64,000 bases of DNA from Pseudomonadota bacterium (GTDB lineage Bacteria > Pseudomonadota > Alphaproteobacteria > Rhizobiales > Xanthobacteraceae): positions 25,733 through 89,732 of the forward strand of contig JAEYAW010000038.1 of NCBI GenBank assembly GCA_023404675.1. The letters run 5' to 3'. Each line of letters begins with the position of its first letter. Within the stretch, counting starts at the first letter, position 1. The notes under the pieces were generated by a model. It was given only the letters and a program-made list of their open reading frames with translations, ran no database searches and had not been told where the DNA came from. The position numbers and the translations under genes were made by a program. Shown piece after piece: positions 24,574 to 32,873 of the stretch.

Positions 24574-25971
24574 TCAGGAAATATGGTTGATCGCGCGCTG
24601 CATCGTCTCCCAAATGCGTGGGTCACTCGATTGGGCGACATTGAACCGCAGAAAATCGGATGCGGATTCCGAGACACTGAAAACGTCTCCCGGTGCCAGA
24701 ACAATGTCCTCGGTAAGTGCTTTTCGTGCCACCTCGACAGCCTTCACCCCTTCTGGCAATCGGCACCAAAGGTAGAAGCCGCCGCGAGGCATAAGCCATA
24801 ACTCCATGCCGAGGTCTTCAAGTTTCCCAGCAATCTCTCTTCTAGCCCGAACGAGGCGCAGACGGATGTCATCCATGTGCTTGCGGTAGCCACCGCTGGT
24901 GAGCACATTCGCAATCAAATCCGCCGCAACTGGGCTCGGGCCTCCGAAATTGATCGCTACCTGAAGATCAACGAGATCCTCGATCCAATCACGTCTTGCT
25001 GCAATGTAGCCACAGCGCACCGAGGCGGACAGCGTTTTTGAAAAGCTGCCGATGCGGATTACGCGGTTCAATCCGTCAAGCGCAGCCAGCCGCGGAGAAG
25101 GCTCAGGTTCGAAATCAGCAAAGATGTCATCCTCCACTATAATCGTATCATGAAGGGTTGCGGCGTTCATTATCCGGTATGCTGTTTGCGGAGACAATGT
25201 CGCTCCGGTCGGATTGTGTAGCGCCGAATTGGTGATGTAGAGTCTCGGCCGTTCAGCGGCGAGGATAGATTCAAATTGAGCCGCGTCCGGCCCTGCCGGC
25301 GTGTAGGGGACACCGATCACATTTGCCTGGTGTGCTCGCAGGAGGGCGCGAAAGTTGAAATAGCACGGGTCATCCACGAGCACAGTGCTGCCCGGACGCA
25401 GCAGGAACCGACAAATCAAATCTATCGCTTGAGTGCCCGAAGCCGTCAAAAGGATCTGATCGGGAGACGCTTCGATCCCATCCTCTACGAACCGCGCCAA
25501 GAGAAGCCTCCGCAATGCAAGAGACCCGCGCGTGCCGCCATATTCGGTCAGCGCACCATCCGCTGATCGCGCCATAGCGCGAAAAGCCCGTCGCAGCGCG
25601 TCGGCCGGCATCCAGTCGGCGGGCATCCAGCCACAGCCCGGCTTCAGAACCGCCGGGTCGGCGTCGAGCGACTGGCGAGATACCCAAAACGGGTCGACCG
25701 ATCGATCCTGCTTCGCATCATCTGTCCCGAGCGCGAGACGAGGTAGAGTGGGCGCCGATATGTAAAAGCCGGACCCGCGCCGGGCACGCACCAGTCCCTC
25801 CGCCGCTAACCTGTCATAGGCTTCCACAACGGTGGATGGCGATACACCCATACTGGTCGCCAAACTTCGGATCGATGGCAAACGGTCTCCAGCCGCAAAA
25901 GCTCGGCTCGCCACCTTGGCACGAATCGAGTTCATCACCTCGATTGTCTTGAAACCACTACGCCCTGACAT
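24574..25971 (-). CDS. MocR-family regulator (GntR HTH fused to a PLP aminotransferase domain)
   Basis: The protein has 465 residues. The N-terminal GntR winged HTH (residues 1-75) contains 'DRLPSIRSLATSMGVSPSTVVEAYDRLAAEGLV'. The rest is a fold-type I aminotransferase domain with 'GTQAIDLICRFLL', 'ALHNPTGATLS', 'EDDIFADF' and the PLP lysine in 'IGSFSKTLSASVRCGY'. MocR proteins sense PLP adducts of amino compounds. The gene is divergent from the D-cycloserine biosynthetic operon across 170 bp and is the obvious candidate regulator. D-cycloserine reacts with enzyme-bound PLP, so the product itself could be the ligand; that is an inference. Confidence 0.93.
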   Translation of the reverse strand: MSGRSGFKTIEVMNSIRAKVASRAFAAGDRLPSIRSLATSMGVSPSTVVEAYDRLAAEGLVRARRGSGFYISAPTLPRLALGTDDAKQDRSVDPFWVSRQSLDADPAVLKPGCGWMPADWMPADALRRAFRAMARSADGALTEYGGTRGSLALRRLLLARFVEDGIEASPDQILLTASGTQAIDLICRFLLRPGSTVLVDDPCYFNFRALLRAHQANVIGVPYTPAGPDAAQFESILAAERPRLYITNSALHNPTGATLSPQTAYRIMNAATLHDTIIVEDDIFADFEPEPSPRLAALDGLNRVIRIGSFSKTLSASVRCGYIAARRDWIEDLVDLQVAINFGGPSPVAADLIANVLTSGGYRKHMDDIRLRLVRARREIAGKLEDLGMELWLMPRGGFYLWCRLPEGVKAVEVARKALTEDIVLAPGDVFSVSESASDFLRFNVAQSSDPRIWETMQRAINHIS

Positions 25972-25980
25972 CCGCTCACC

Positions 25981-26028
25981 AATCTGTATTGGCGATTATA
26001 GCCACACAGCTCGCGCAAATTGTATAGG
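25981..26028. promoter_or_regulatory. Candidate MocR operator: two TGTATNGG sites
   Basis: AATCTGTATTGG at 25981-25992 and the related AATTGTATAGG at 26018-26028 lie as direct repeats 36 bp apart in the divergent region between the mocR gene and the first biosynthetic gene. The exact reverse complement CCAATACAGATT recurs at 32785-32796 upstream of the exporter gene. MocR proteins often bind direct repeats of this spacing class. Confidence 0.6.
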
Positions 26029-26141
26029 ATTGTAACTTCTCTAACAAGAATTATTTCCTAAATGTAGTTCTTGGCGAAGAAGCGCTCTCGTCGTCCTCAT
26101 TACTTGAAAAACTTGTTCGATAGAACAGGGGAGGAACGAGC

Positions 26142-26939
26142 ATGCAAAGAGAACCTGAAAGCTTTTCTAAGCTAATACCGCAGCGCCTCATCTCAGAAAA
26201 TGGAAAGGACTGGCACCGTCTTGTGCTTGAAGACCTTTCCGTCCGCTTAGGCGATCCTGACTTTCCATGCCTGTTCTCCAAGAATGCCTTCCAAAAGGGC
26301 CTTCTCCGCTTCGTATTCGTCGAGAGCGCCGACGACCAGGGGATCAGGGAATTAGCCGCCGCCCTTGGGCAATATGTCGAGCTTTCGAGGCAATGGACTG
26401 GCAGCCTCAATACTGCCTATCCGCTTGTTGTGGCATTTTCTCAGGAGATCGCAGGACCGCAATCTCTTGAGAGTTATCATGAATTTGGTTGGCAGGTTCT
26501 TCAGCGACTGCACGCCGTCGACCCAGCGCCCTGGCCCCGAAATGTCGGCACAGATCCCAACGCACCGGCCTGGTCTATGTGCTTCAACGGTATGCCCCTG
26601 TTCTGCAACATGAGCCATCCCGCCCACGCCGCGCGGCGGAGCCGTAACCTTGGGCAACATTTCCTCATCATCGTGAATCCTCGTGAGCGCTTCGATGTCG
26701 TCGCGGGTGACACGCCGACAGGCCGTAAGGTTCGAGCGAACATCCGTGCGCGGATCGCGTGCTACGACGGGATGCCGCATTGCCCACAACTTGCCTGCTA
26801 CGGCGCTGGGGCACTCGAATGGTGGCAATACAGCGTCTCCGACGAGAATGGAGAGCGGGCCGATAAATGCCCATTCAAATTCAGCAACGCTGAACAGCCT
26901 CTAGAAATACAGGATTCGTCCGCAGCAAAAAATATGTGA
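26142..26939 (+). CDS. dcsA: YqcI/YcgG-family heme N-hydroxylase, DcsA-like
   Basis: The protein has 265 residues. 'DFPCLFSKNAFQKGLLRFVFVES', 'FNGMPLFCNMSHPAHAARRSRNLG' and 'FLIIVNPRERFD' are hallmarks of the YqcI/YcgG family. As I recall, this family includes heme-dependent guanidine N-hydroxylases such as GntA of guanitoxin biosynthesis, and I place DcsA, which converts L-arginine to N-omega-hydroxy-L-arginine, in the same group. The assignment rests mainly on context: an arginase homologue that could consume the hydroxyarginine and four more D-cycloserine enzymes follow in the same operon. GGAGG seven bases before the ATG is a strong ribosome site. It is the first gene of the operon. Confidence 0.82.
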   Translation: MQREPESFSKLIPQRLISENGKDWHRLVLEDLSVRLGDPDFPCLFSKNAFQKGLLRFVFVESADDQGIRELAAALGQYVELSRQWTGSLNTAYPLVVAFSQEIAGPQSLESYHEFGWQVLQRLHAVDPAPWPRNVGTDPNAPAWSMCFNGMPLFCNMSHPAHAARRSRNLGQHFLIIVNPRERFDVVAGDTPTGRKVRANIRARIACYDGMPHCPQLACYGAGALEWWQYSVSDENGERADKCPFKFSNAEQPLEIQDSSAAKNM

Positions 26940-26968
26940 TCCGATCTTTATCGAAACAGGAAAACATC

Positions 26969-27964
26969 ATGCCCCTTTTCGAAAACATCCTCGACACCAT
27001 CGGCAGAACACCAATCGTCAAACTCCATCGCCTTCCACCAAACCACGTTTCGCTCCACGTTAAGGTCGAATCCTTTAATCCCGGCGGCTCCGTAAAAGAC
27101 AGGCTGGCGATCGCTGTGGTCCTCGACGCTGAAGCCAAGGGCCTGCTGAAACCTGGCGACACGATTGTCGAATGCACCTCCGGCAACGTTGGTATCGCAC
27201 TTGCGATGGTGTCTGCTGCCCGCGGTTATCAATTCGTTGCCGTCATGGGGGATGGTTATTCGGTGGAACGCCGCAAGCTCATTCGAGCCTACGGCGGCAA
27301 GGTGCTGCTCTTCCCAAGTGCCGAGGGCAGCAGCGGCGGCAACCGACGTGCGGATGAACTTGCCGAACGTTTCGGTTGGTTTCGGCCCCGCCAATTCGAC
27401 AACCCCGCTAACCCGGCTTACCATCGGCAGACGACCGCTGCCGAAATACTCAGTGATTTCGCCGGCAAGCGCCTAGACTACTTCGTCACCGGGTTCGGGA
27501 CCAGTGGAACACTAACGGGCGTCGGTCAGATGCTGCAATGCGCCCGCCCAGAAGTCCGCATCATTGTCGCAGAACCAGCCAACGCTGCCGTTCTGTCCGG
27601 CAAAGAGTGGCAGGTTCACAAGATACAGGGCCTCGCGCCCAATTTTATCCCAAGCATTCTTGACCGGAATGTCGTCGGTGATCTTCTCCCGGTTGACGAG
27701 GACATCGCGCGCGACACCGCCCGACGGCTCGCGGCCGAAGAAGGAATTTTTGTCGGCATATCGGCTGGTGCAACGGTGGCAACCGCTCTGCAAGTTGCCC
27801 AACACGCCCCCGAGGGCTCCGTGTTGCTCGCGATGCTGCCTGACACCGGCGAACGCTATCTCTCAACCTTCCTCCTCGACGGACTCAATGAAGGTTCCGA
27901 CGACGAATGGCTGGCCAGCCAAGCTGCGAGTGATCGCAACTGTGCAGATCGTCAGAGACAGTGA
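26969..27964 (+). CDS. dcsD: O-ureido-L-serine synthase, cysteine-synthase homologue (DcsD-like)
   Basis: The protein has 331 residues. It is a fold-type II PLP enzyme with the lysine in 'NPGGSVKDR' (near residue 42), the substrate loop 'TSGNVGIALAM' and the phosphate-binding 'GFGTSGTLTG'. Two differences from ordinary CysK are visible: TSGNTG has become TSGNVG, and the usual MPETMS-like segment reads 'MGDGYSVERRKL'. DcsD joins O-acetyl-L-serine with hydroxyurea instead of sulfide. In this operon, with an acyltransferase and a hydroxyurea-forming arginase homologue, that is the likely reaction. The C-terminal tail after 'YLSTFLLDGL' is short and polar. Confidence 0.85.
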   Translation: MPLFENILDTIGRTPIVKLHRLPPNHVSLHVKVESFNPGGSVKDRLAIAVVLDAEAKGLLKPGDTIVECTSGNVGIALAMVSAARGYQFVAVMGDGYSVERRKLIRAYGGKVLLFPSAEGSSGGNRRADELAERFGWFRPRQFDNPANPAYHRQTTAAEILSDFAGKRLDYFVTGFGTSGTLTGVGQMLQCARPEVRIIVAEPANAAVLSGKEWQVHKIQGLAPNFIPSILDRNVVGDLLPVDEDIARDTARRLAAEEGIFVGISAGATVATALQVAQHAPEGSVLLAMLPDTGERYLSTFLLDGLNEGSDDEWLASQAASDRNCADRQRQ

Positions 27965-27981
27965 ATTGCAAGGAGAGGTCG

Positions 27982-29241
27982 ATGAGCGAGTTCATTCCTC
28001 CCTCAACGAGGTTCGTCCAGTTGCCGGACCCCTTCCCGATGAAGCGCGGCGGTATCCTCCACGGTGCCCGTATCGCCTACGAGACTTGGGGGCGACCGAA
28101 CCATGTCGCGGATAATACCATCCTCATCCTCACCGGCCTTTCGCCAAACGCTCATGCTGCCGCCCATGACGCAAACCCCTCAGCAGGGTGGTGGGAGTCG
28201 ATGCTGGGTTCGGGAAAGCCCATCGACACGGACCGCTGGCATGTCATCTGTGTCAATTCCCTAGGGAGCTGCCATGGCTCAACGGGGCCGGCCTCGCTTG
28301 ATCCTGCTACCGGCTGCGCCTACCGGGTCGACTTCCCCGAACTCTCTATCGAAGACATCGCCGATGCAGCGGCCTTCGCGGTGCGCTCTCTCGGCTTTGA
28401 ACGCCTTGCCTGCGTCATCGGGAATTCAATGGGCGGGATGACAGCGCTCGCCTTACTCGCCCGCCATCCCGGATTAGCTCGCAGCCACATCAATATATCC
28501 GGTGCGGTCCATGCTTTGCCTTTTTCCATCGCAATCCGCTCGCTGCAACGGGAAGCAATCCGACTCGATCCACACTGGAATGAAGGGCGCTACGACGCCA
28601 CCCTATATCCCGACTGCGGCATGGCCGTAGCGCGTAAGCTGGGCGTCATCAGCTATAGGTCCGCCTTGGAGTGGGATGGGCGCTTTGGTCGCGTCCGGCT
28701 CACTTCCGAGCCAGGTTTTAGAGACCCCTTCGGCCTGGAGTTCGAGGTCGAAGGCTATCTGGAAAGCCATGCGCGCCGCTTTGTCCGCGGATACGACCCG
28801 AACTGCTATCTTTATCTCAGCCGCTCTATGGATTGGTTCGACCTTGGTGAGACCTGTGGGCGTAGCGCCTTCGACGCTCTTACCTTGATCGAGCTTGAGA
28901 CCGCGCTCGCGATTGGTGTTCGCAGCGACATCCTCTTTCCGTTGCAGCAACAATCTCAGATTGCTGAAGGTCTCTGCGCCGGGGGCGTGGATGCAAAATT
29001 CCTGGCACTGGAATCGCCTCAAGGACACGACGCTTTTCTCGTCGACATCGAAAGCTTTGGCCCCGCCATTGGCGATTTCCTCGCCAAGCTAACCGTCTCA
29101 AGTCGGCCGCTGAAGCGAGATGAGCCTACCTACAGCCCATGGCGAGACCGCGAAACGCTGAACCGTTCATCGCTTCCTGTCAGTTGTGAAACCCTACAGG
29201 AAGCCCCGAGCGGTCGTCACCTGTCACCCTTCGTTCGATAG
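27982..29241 (+). CDS. dcsE: L-serine O-acetyltransferase of the MetX family (DcsE-like)
   Basis: The protein has 419 residues. It is an alpha/beta-hydrolase-fold acyltransferase with nucleophile 'GNSMGGMTAL' (Ser near 150), Asp in 'GVRSDILFPL' and His in 'QGHDAFLVD'. The segment 'GPASLDPATGCAYRVDFPEL' differs from the 'GPSSINP' of typical homoserine acetyltransferases and resembles the serine-acylating branch. DcsE makes O-acetyl-L-serine for D-cycloserine. AGGAGAGG just before ATG 27982 fixes the start over an in-frame GTG at 27961. It follows dcsD by 17 bases. A methionine-pathway role is unlikely given the neighbours. Confidence 0.85.
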   Translation: MSEFIPPSTRFVQLPDPFPMKRGGILHGARIAYETWGRPNHVADNTILILTGLSPNAHAAAHDANPSAGWWESMLGSGKPIDTDRWHVICVNSLGSCHGSTGPASLDPATGCAYRVDFPELSIEDIADAAAFAVRSLGFERLACVIGNSMGGMTALALLARHPGLARSHINISGAVHALPFSIAIRSLQREAIRLDPHWNEGRYDATLYPDCGMAVARKLGVISYRSALEWDGRFGRVRLTSEPGFRDPFGLEFEVEGYLESHARRFVRGYDPNCYLYLSRSMDWFDLGETCGRSAFDALTLIELETALAIGVRSDILFPLQQQSQIAEGLCAGGVDAKFLALESPQGHDAFLVDIESFGPAIGDFLAKLTVSSRPLKRDEPTYSPWRDRETLNRSSLPVSCETLQEAPSGRHLSPFVR

Positions 29242-29249
29242 GAAAGCCC

Positions 29250-29996
29250 ATGCACATCCAATCGACCAAAATCGCACTTGTTACGGGCGCCACTCGTGGA
29301 ATCGGCTTCGAGACTGCGCGCCAACTCGCCGAAAAAGGGGTCCGCGTTCTGCTTGGTGGCCGGGACAACGACCGCGTAGCCGCCGCCGCTCTGAGCTTGC
29401 GCGACTGCGGCCTAGACGTCGAACCCTGCACGATGAATATCACGTCACTGGAGAGCATCTCGGCCGCTTCAGCATCGGTGCAGCAACGTTACGATCACTT
29501 GGACATCCTCGTCAACAATGCCGGAATCCGCGTCGAAGAATATGGCAAGCAACCGTCAGAGCAACCGCTCGACCAATGGCGTGCCACCTTCGAGACCAAT
29601 CTATTCGGTGCCGTCGCAGTCACCCAGGCTTTCCTTCCACTGTTACGGAAATCGCCTGCGGGTCGTATCGTCAATGTCTCAAGTCTCCTTGCGTCGCTAA
29701 GCCTCCACAGCGACCCACGTTCCTACGCCTACACCCCAAAATTCAAATCGCTTCCAGCCTACAGCGCCTCAAAGAGCGCACTCAACGCTTGGACGGTCCA
29801 TCTCGCCTACGAATTGCGGGACACCTCCATCAAAGTTAACGCGGCACATCCGGGTTACACCAAGACCGATATGAATGACGGCGAAGGTGACATTGCTATT
29901 CCAATAGGGGCCAAGACCAGCGTGAGACTTGCACTCCTCGACGAAGACGGCCCCTCCGGCGGCTACTTCCACATGGAGGAGAACGTGCCATGGTGA
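29250..29996 (+). CDS. SDR-family oxidoreductase of unknown role in the D-cycloserine operon
   Basis: The protein has 248 residues with the features of a carbonyl-reductase-like SDR: 'VTGATRGIG', an Arg after strand 2 ('LLGGRDND') favouring NADPH, 'NNAG', 'VNVSSLLA', and 'YSASKSALNAW'. It lies between dcsE and dcsC, eight bases after one and overlapping the other by seven, so it is firmly part of the operon. The known pathway from serine and arginine needs no such step. It may tailor the product, detoxify an intermediate or make a derivative. No substrate can be read from the sequence. Confidence 0.88.
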   Translation: MHIQSTKIALVTGATRGIGFETARQLAEKGVRVLLGGRDNDRVAAAALSLRDCGLDVEPCTMNITSLESISAASASVQQRYDHLDILVNNAGIRVEEYGKQPSEQPLDQWRATFETNLFGAVAVTQAFLPLLRKSPAGRIVNVSSLLASLSLHSDPRSYAYTPKFKSLPAYSASKSALNAWTVHLAYELRDTSIKVNAAHPGYTKTDMNDGEGDIAIPIGAKTSVRLALLDEDGPSGGYFHMEENVPW

Positions 29997-30871
29997 CGGC
30001 CGCCTATCTCTCTCCTTGCAAGTTTAGCAAGATGCACGGTGCTGGTAACGATTTCGTCGTGCTGGACCTACGGGAATCCGAAGAGCCTTCTCCCGAGCTA
30101 TGCCGCATCTTTGCCGATCGACATACGGGTGTCGGATGCGATCTCATCCTTGGCGTTGACGCACCTCGCAGCCCTGATGCAGTCGCTTCCTACCGTATTT
30201 GGACTGGCGATGGCGAACCGTCGCGACAATGCGGAAACGGTGCGCGATGCGTCGCCGCGTGGGTGCGTCGTGCTGGTATCGTGCTCAGTAACCAATTTGC
30301 TCTCGATAGCCCCAGCGGAACGCACCTCGTCGACGTCCTGCCGGATGCCGTCTTTCGTGTCAGCTTGGGCATACCGGATTTCTCTCCGGCACAAATCCCA
30401 TTGGTCGGCTTCGATACCGAACAGATGCTCTACGAGACCAGTCTTGATGGCGCCCCATGCCGCTTTGTCGCCGTTTCGATCGGAAATCCGCATGCCGTAA
30501 TCGAGGTCAGCAATGTCGACACGGCGCCAGTCGCCAAAATTGGCGCAGCGTTACAAGGCTCCCATCATCTTCCACATTCGGTGAATGTCGGCTTTGCCGA
30601 GATCGTCTCCCGCAATCAAATCAATCTGCGCGTTTATGAAAATGGCGCAGGCGAAACACTTGCCTGCGGAAGCGGCGCCTGCGCTGCAGCGGCGGTTTTT
30701 ATGCGCCAGAAGCGGATTGATCGAGAGGTGTCGGTGGTGGTTCCTGGTGGATGCCTAGAAATCGCATGGGAGACTAACGCCTCCGAAATAACAATTACTG
30801 GCCCCGCCACCTTCGTTTTCGAAGGCCGCCTCGATGTCTCCCATAACTCCTATCTGGGGGCTGCATCATGA
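29990..30871 (+). CDS. dcsC: O-ureido-serine racemase, diaminopimelate-epimerase homologue (DcsC-like)
   Basis: The protein has 293 residues with the two-cysteine PLP-independent racemase pattern of DapF: 'KMHGAGNDFVVLD', first catalytic Cys in 'RQCGNGARC' and second in 'ETLACGSGACAAA'. The DapF substrate segment before the first Cys (usually N-x-D-G-S) is altered to 'WTGDGEPS', as expected for another substrate. DcsC epimerises O-ureido-L-serine to the D form. The ATG overlaps the SDR gene by seven bases and the stop overlaps the ATP-grasp gene by four. A lysine-pathway role is unlikely in this operon. Confidence 0.87.
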   Translation: MVTAAYLSPCKFSKMHGAGNDFVVLDLRESEEPSPELCRIFADRHTGVGCDLILGVDAPRSPDAVASYRIWTGDGEPSRQCGNGARCVAAWVRRAGIVLSNQFALDSPSGTHLVDVLPDAVFRVSLGIPDFSPAQIPLVGFDTEQMLYETSLDGAPCRFVAVSIGNPHAVIEVSNVDTAPVAKIGAALQGSHHLPHSVNVGFAEIVSRNQINLRVYENGAGETLACGSGACAAAAVFMRQKRIDREVSVVVPGGCLEIAWETNASEITITGPATFVFEGRLDVSHNSYLGAAS

Positions 30872-31776
30872 GCATTCTCGCATTAGTAACCGCAAAAGCC
30901 AGCCTTCCGAACGACTTTGACATGCCACTTCTGATCTCCGCGTGCCGCGAGCAGAAGGTCAACGTGGAAATATGCCTCTGGGATGATCCCACAGTCGACT
31001 GGTCGCGCTTTAGCGCTGTCATCTTGCGGTCGCCCTGGGACTACCCCGATAGGCTTTCTGAGTTTCTTGCGTGGTGTGAGCACCTGGGCACCGTCACAGA
31101 GATGTTCAATCCATTATCTGCTGTGCGCTGGAGCCTCGACAAACACTACCTGGCAGATCTCGCGGCGCGCGGTGTGCCTGTTGTGCCAAGCCGCTTTGTA
31201 GAGCCCGGCTCATCCCCGATCGAGTGCCTGGACGAGTTCCTTTCGCAGCACCCCGAAAGCACCGATCTTGTCGTGAAGCCGGCTATTGGCTGCTACTCGA
31301 AAGGCGTCCAGCGCTTCGCACGAAACCAACGCAATGCCACCGCCGATCACATTGCTCGACTGCTTCGGCAAGGTGCTGTTGTCATCCAGCCGTATCTACC
31401 AGCTATCGACGATCACGGTGAAACTAACCTTATATATTTCGACGGCGCCTACAGTCATGCAATCCGTAAAGGGGCCTTGCTGATGGACGACGGCACGGTG
31501 AATGTGCCTACCAGCGATTTCCGAGCAGCCCGAGACGCCGATGCGGCCGAGCGCGAAATCGCAGAAGCCGCCCTTGATGCCGCCGGCCTTCATCTCCACC
31601 TGCGGCGCCCGCTGCTCTACGCGCGCGTAGATCTGATCCGCGGCAACGATGGTCGCCCTCAATTGCTGGAACTTGAGGTAGCCGAGCCTTCTCTATCTTT
31701 GCCATTTGCTGAAGCGGGCGCTAGCCGCTTTGCCGATGCGCTGGCGAGACTCACCAAGACAAAGAAAGGATTCTGA
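30868..31776 (+). CDS. dcsG: ATP-grasp D-cycloserine synthetase (DcsG-like)
   Basis: The protein has 302 residues. The N-terminal part ('VNVEICLWDDPTVDWSRFSAVILRSPWDY') is followed by ATP-grasp elements: 'LVVKPAIGCYSKGVQRF', 'QGAVVIQPYLPAID', the basic 'SHAIRKGALL' and the metal-binding 'YARVDLIR' and 'LLELEVAEPSLSL'. This is the form of the RimK/glutathione-synthetase-related family that includes DcsG, which uses ATP to close O-ureido-D-serine to the isoxazolidinone ring of D-cycloserine. It overlaps dcsC by an ATGA and precedes dcsB by two bases. Confidence 0.87.
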   Translation: MSILALVTAKASLPNDFDMPLLISACREQKVNVEICLWDDPTVDWSRFSAVILRSPWDYPDRLSEFLAWCEHLGTVTEMFNPLSAVRWSLDKHYLADLAARGVPVVPSRFVEPGSSPIECLDEFLSQHPESTDLVVKPAIGCYSKGVQRFARNQRNATADHIARLLRQGAVVIQPYLPAIDDHGETNLIYFDGAYSHAIRKGALLMDDGTVNVPTSDFRAARDADAAEREIAEAALDAAGLHLHLRRPLLYARVDLIRGNDGRPQLLELEVAEPSLSLPFAEAGASRFADALARLTKTKKGF

Positions 31777-31778
31777 CC

Positions 31779-32651
31779 ATGCTGTTCGATCTCATCGTAT
31801 CGCAAGGCCGCATTGGCGACCGATCTGAGCGGACGCTTGAAGGCGCAGCGCGCACGGCGCAGGCGCTAGAACAGCGTTATGGCGTCGTAGCGCGCACGAT
31901 CGGACAAGCAGCTCCTTCCGCACATGACGATTGGAGCGTCAGCTTGCCCCAGGCCAGGGACACACTCATCCATCTCGGTGAGGCTATCGCCACGAGCATT
32001 GATGGCCCGAACCTCTCCGTGATGATCGCAAACACCTGTTCAGCGAGCCTCGCCACCCTGCCGATCGTAGCGCGCCGCTACCCAGAGGCTGTGATCCTCT
32101 GGGTTGATGCCCACGGAGACTTCAACACACCAGACACAACGGATACCGGCTATCTTGGCGGAATGGTCCTCGCCGGCGCCTGCGGCCTTTGGAACAGCGG
32201 TCACGGCGGGGACTTGGCCCCCAGCCAGATAATCGTAGTCGGCGCCCGCGATGTGGATGCTGCGGAGGGCGAGTTGCTCTCCGTTAGCGGGGTAAGGGTC
32301 ATCGCTCCAGAGGATGCTTCGCCGGCCTCTGTCCTGGACGCCATCGGTAAGGCCCCCGTCTGGATTCATGTCGATTGGGACGCCATGGAGCCGGGACACA
32401 TCCCCGCTGACTACAAGGTGCCCGGAGGTCTTCTACCTGCGCAACTGCGAGAGATTTTCGCGGCCATTCCGGGGGACAGGCTACTTGGATTCGAGATTGC
32501 CGAGTTCCATCCGTCAACCAACGAGCAACACAACCAGGCAGCACTCGCCACCGCTCTCGAAATCATCGCGCCCCTGATTGAAATGTCACCCCAGAACGTC
32601 TCGAAAAGAGGGAATGGCATCCACCCATCCTGCCCATACAGTTCCCAATAA
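31779..32651 (+). CDS. dcsB: N-hydroxy-arginase, hydroxyurea-forming (DcsB-like)
   Basis: The protein has 290 residues of the arginase/ureohydrolase fold. Metal motifs are present but altered: 'VDAHGDFNTP' is normal, the second Asp motif reads 'HVDWDAMEPGH', and the usual GGDHS is replaced by 'ANTCSASL', with Cys where arginases have His. I recall the same Cys-for-His exchange in DcsB, which hydrolyses N-omega-hydroxy-L-arginine to hydroxyurea and ornithine. This makes a simple arginase role unlikely. It is the last gene of the six-enzyme operon; a 222-bp gap with a shared operator motif separates it from the exporter gene. Confidence 0.88.
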   Translation: MLFDLIVSQGRIGDRSERTLEGAARTAQALEQRYGVVARTIGQAAPSAHDDWSVSLPQARDTLIHLGEAIATSIDGPNLSVMIANTCSASLATLPIVARRYPEAVILWVDAHGDFNTPDTTDTGYLGGMVLAGACGLWNSGHGGDLAPSQIIVVGARDVDAAEGELLSVSGVRVIAPEDASPASVLDAIGKAPVWIHVDWDAMEPGHIPADYKVPGGLLPAQLREIFAAIPGDRLLGFEIAEFHPSTNEQHNQAALATALEIIAPLIEMSPQNVSKRGNGIHPSCPYSSQ

Positions 32652-32768
32652 TAAGCTGACAGTTGACACTGACTGCAAAGCCTCAGCTCAACCGAGCCCC
32701 TGTGGCAGTGGCCTCACCACCTGTCCACGGCCAAAGTGACTGGTTATTGCATGGCCTGAATCTCTAAT

Positions 32769-32796
32769 TGTATTGCTTAGAATACCAATACAGATT
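32769..32796. promoter_or_regulatory. Inverted TGTATTG sites upstream of the EamA exporter
   Basis: TGTATTG (32769-32775) and CAATACA (32786-32792) form a 7-10-7 inverted repeat. The right half lies within CCAATACAGATT (32785-32796), an exact reverse complement of the sequence at 25981-25992 beside the mocR gene. It sits about 80-105 bp before the exporter ATG and suggests control by the same MocR regulator. Confidence 0.6.
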
Positions 32797-32873
32797 TGCC
32801 AAATTGTTTGCCATTGTCTCTGTCGCCACGGGCAAGCCATCGTTAAGCGGAGAGTTCCAACAGTGAGGGACTC

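Noticed and set aside
26969..30871. Reading cysK, metX and dapF homologues as ordinary cysteine, methionine and lysine biosynthesis genes
   Set aside because: They lie in one overlapping operon with an ATP-grasp enzyme, an altered arginase and a YqcI/YcgG protein, and several show changed substrate-site segments. The combination matches D-cycloserine synthesis, not primary metabolism.
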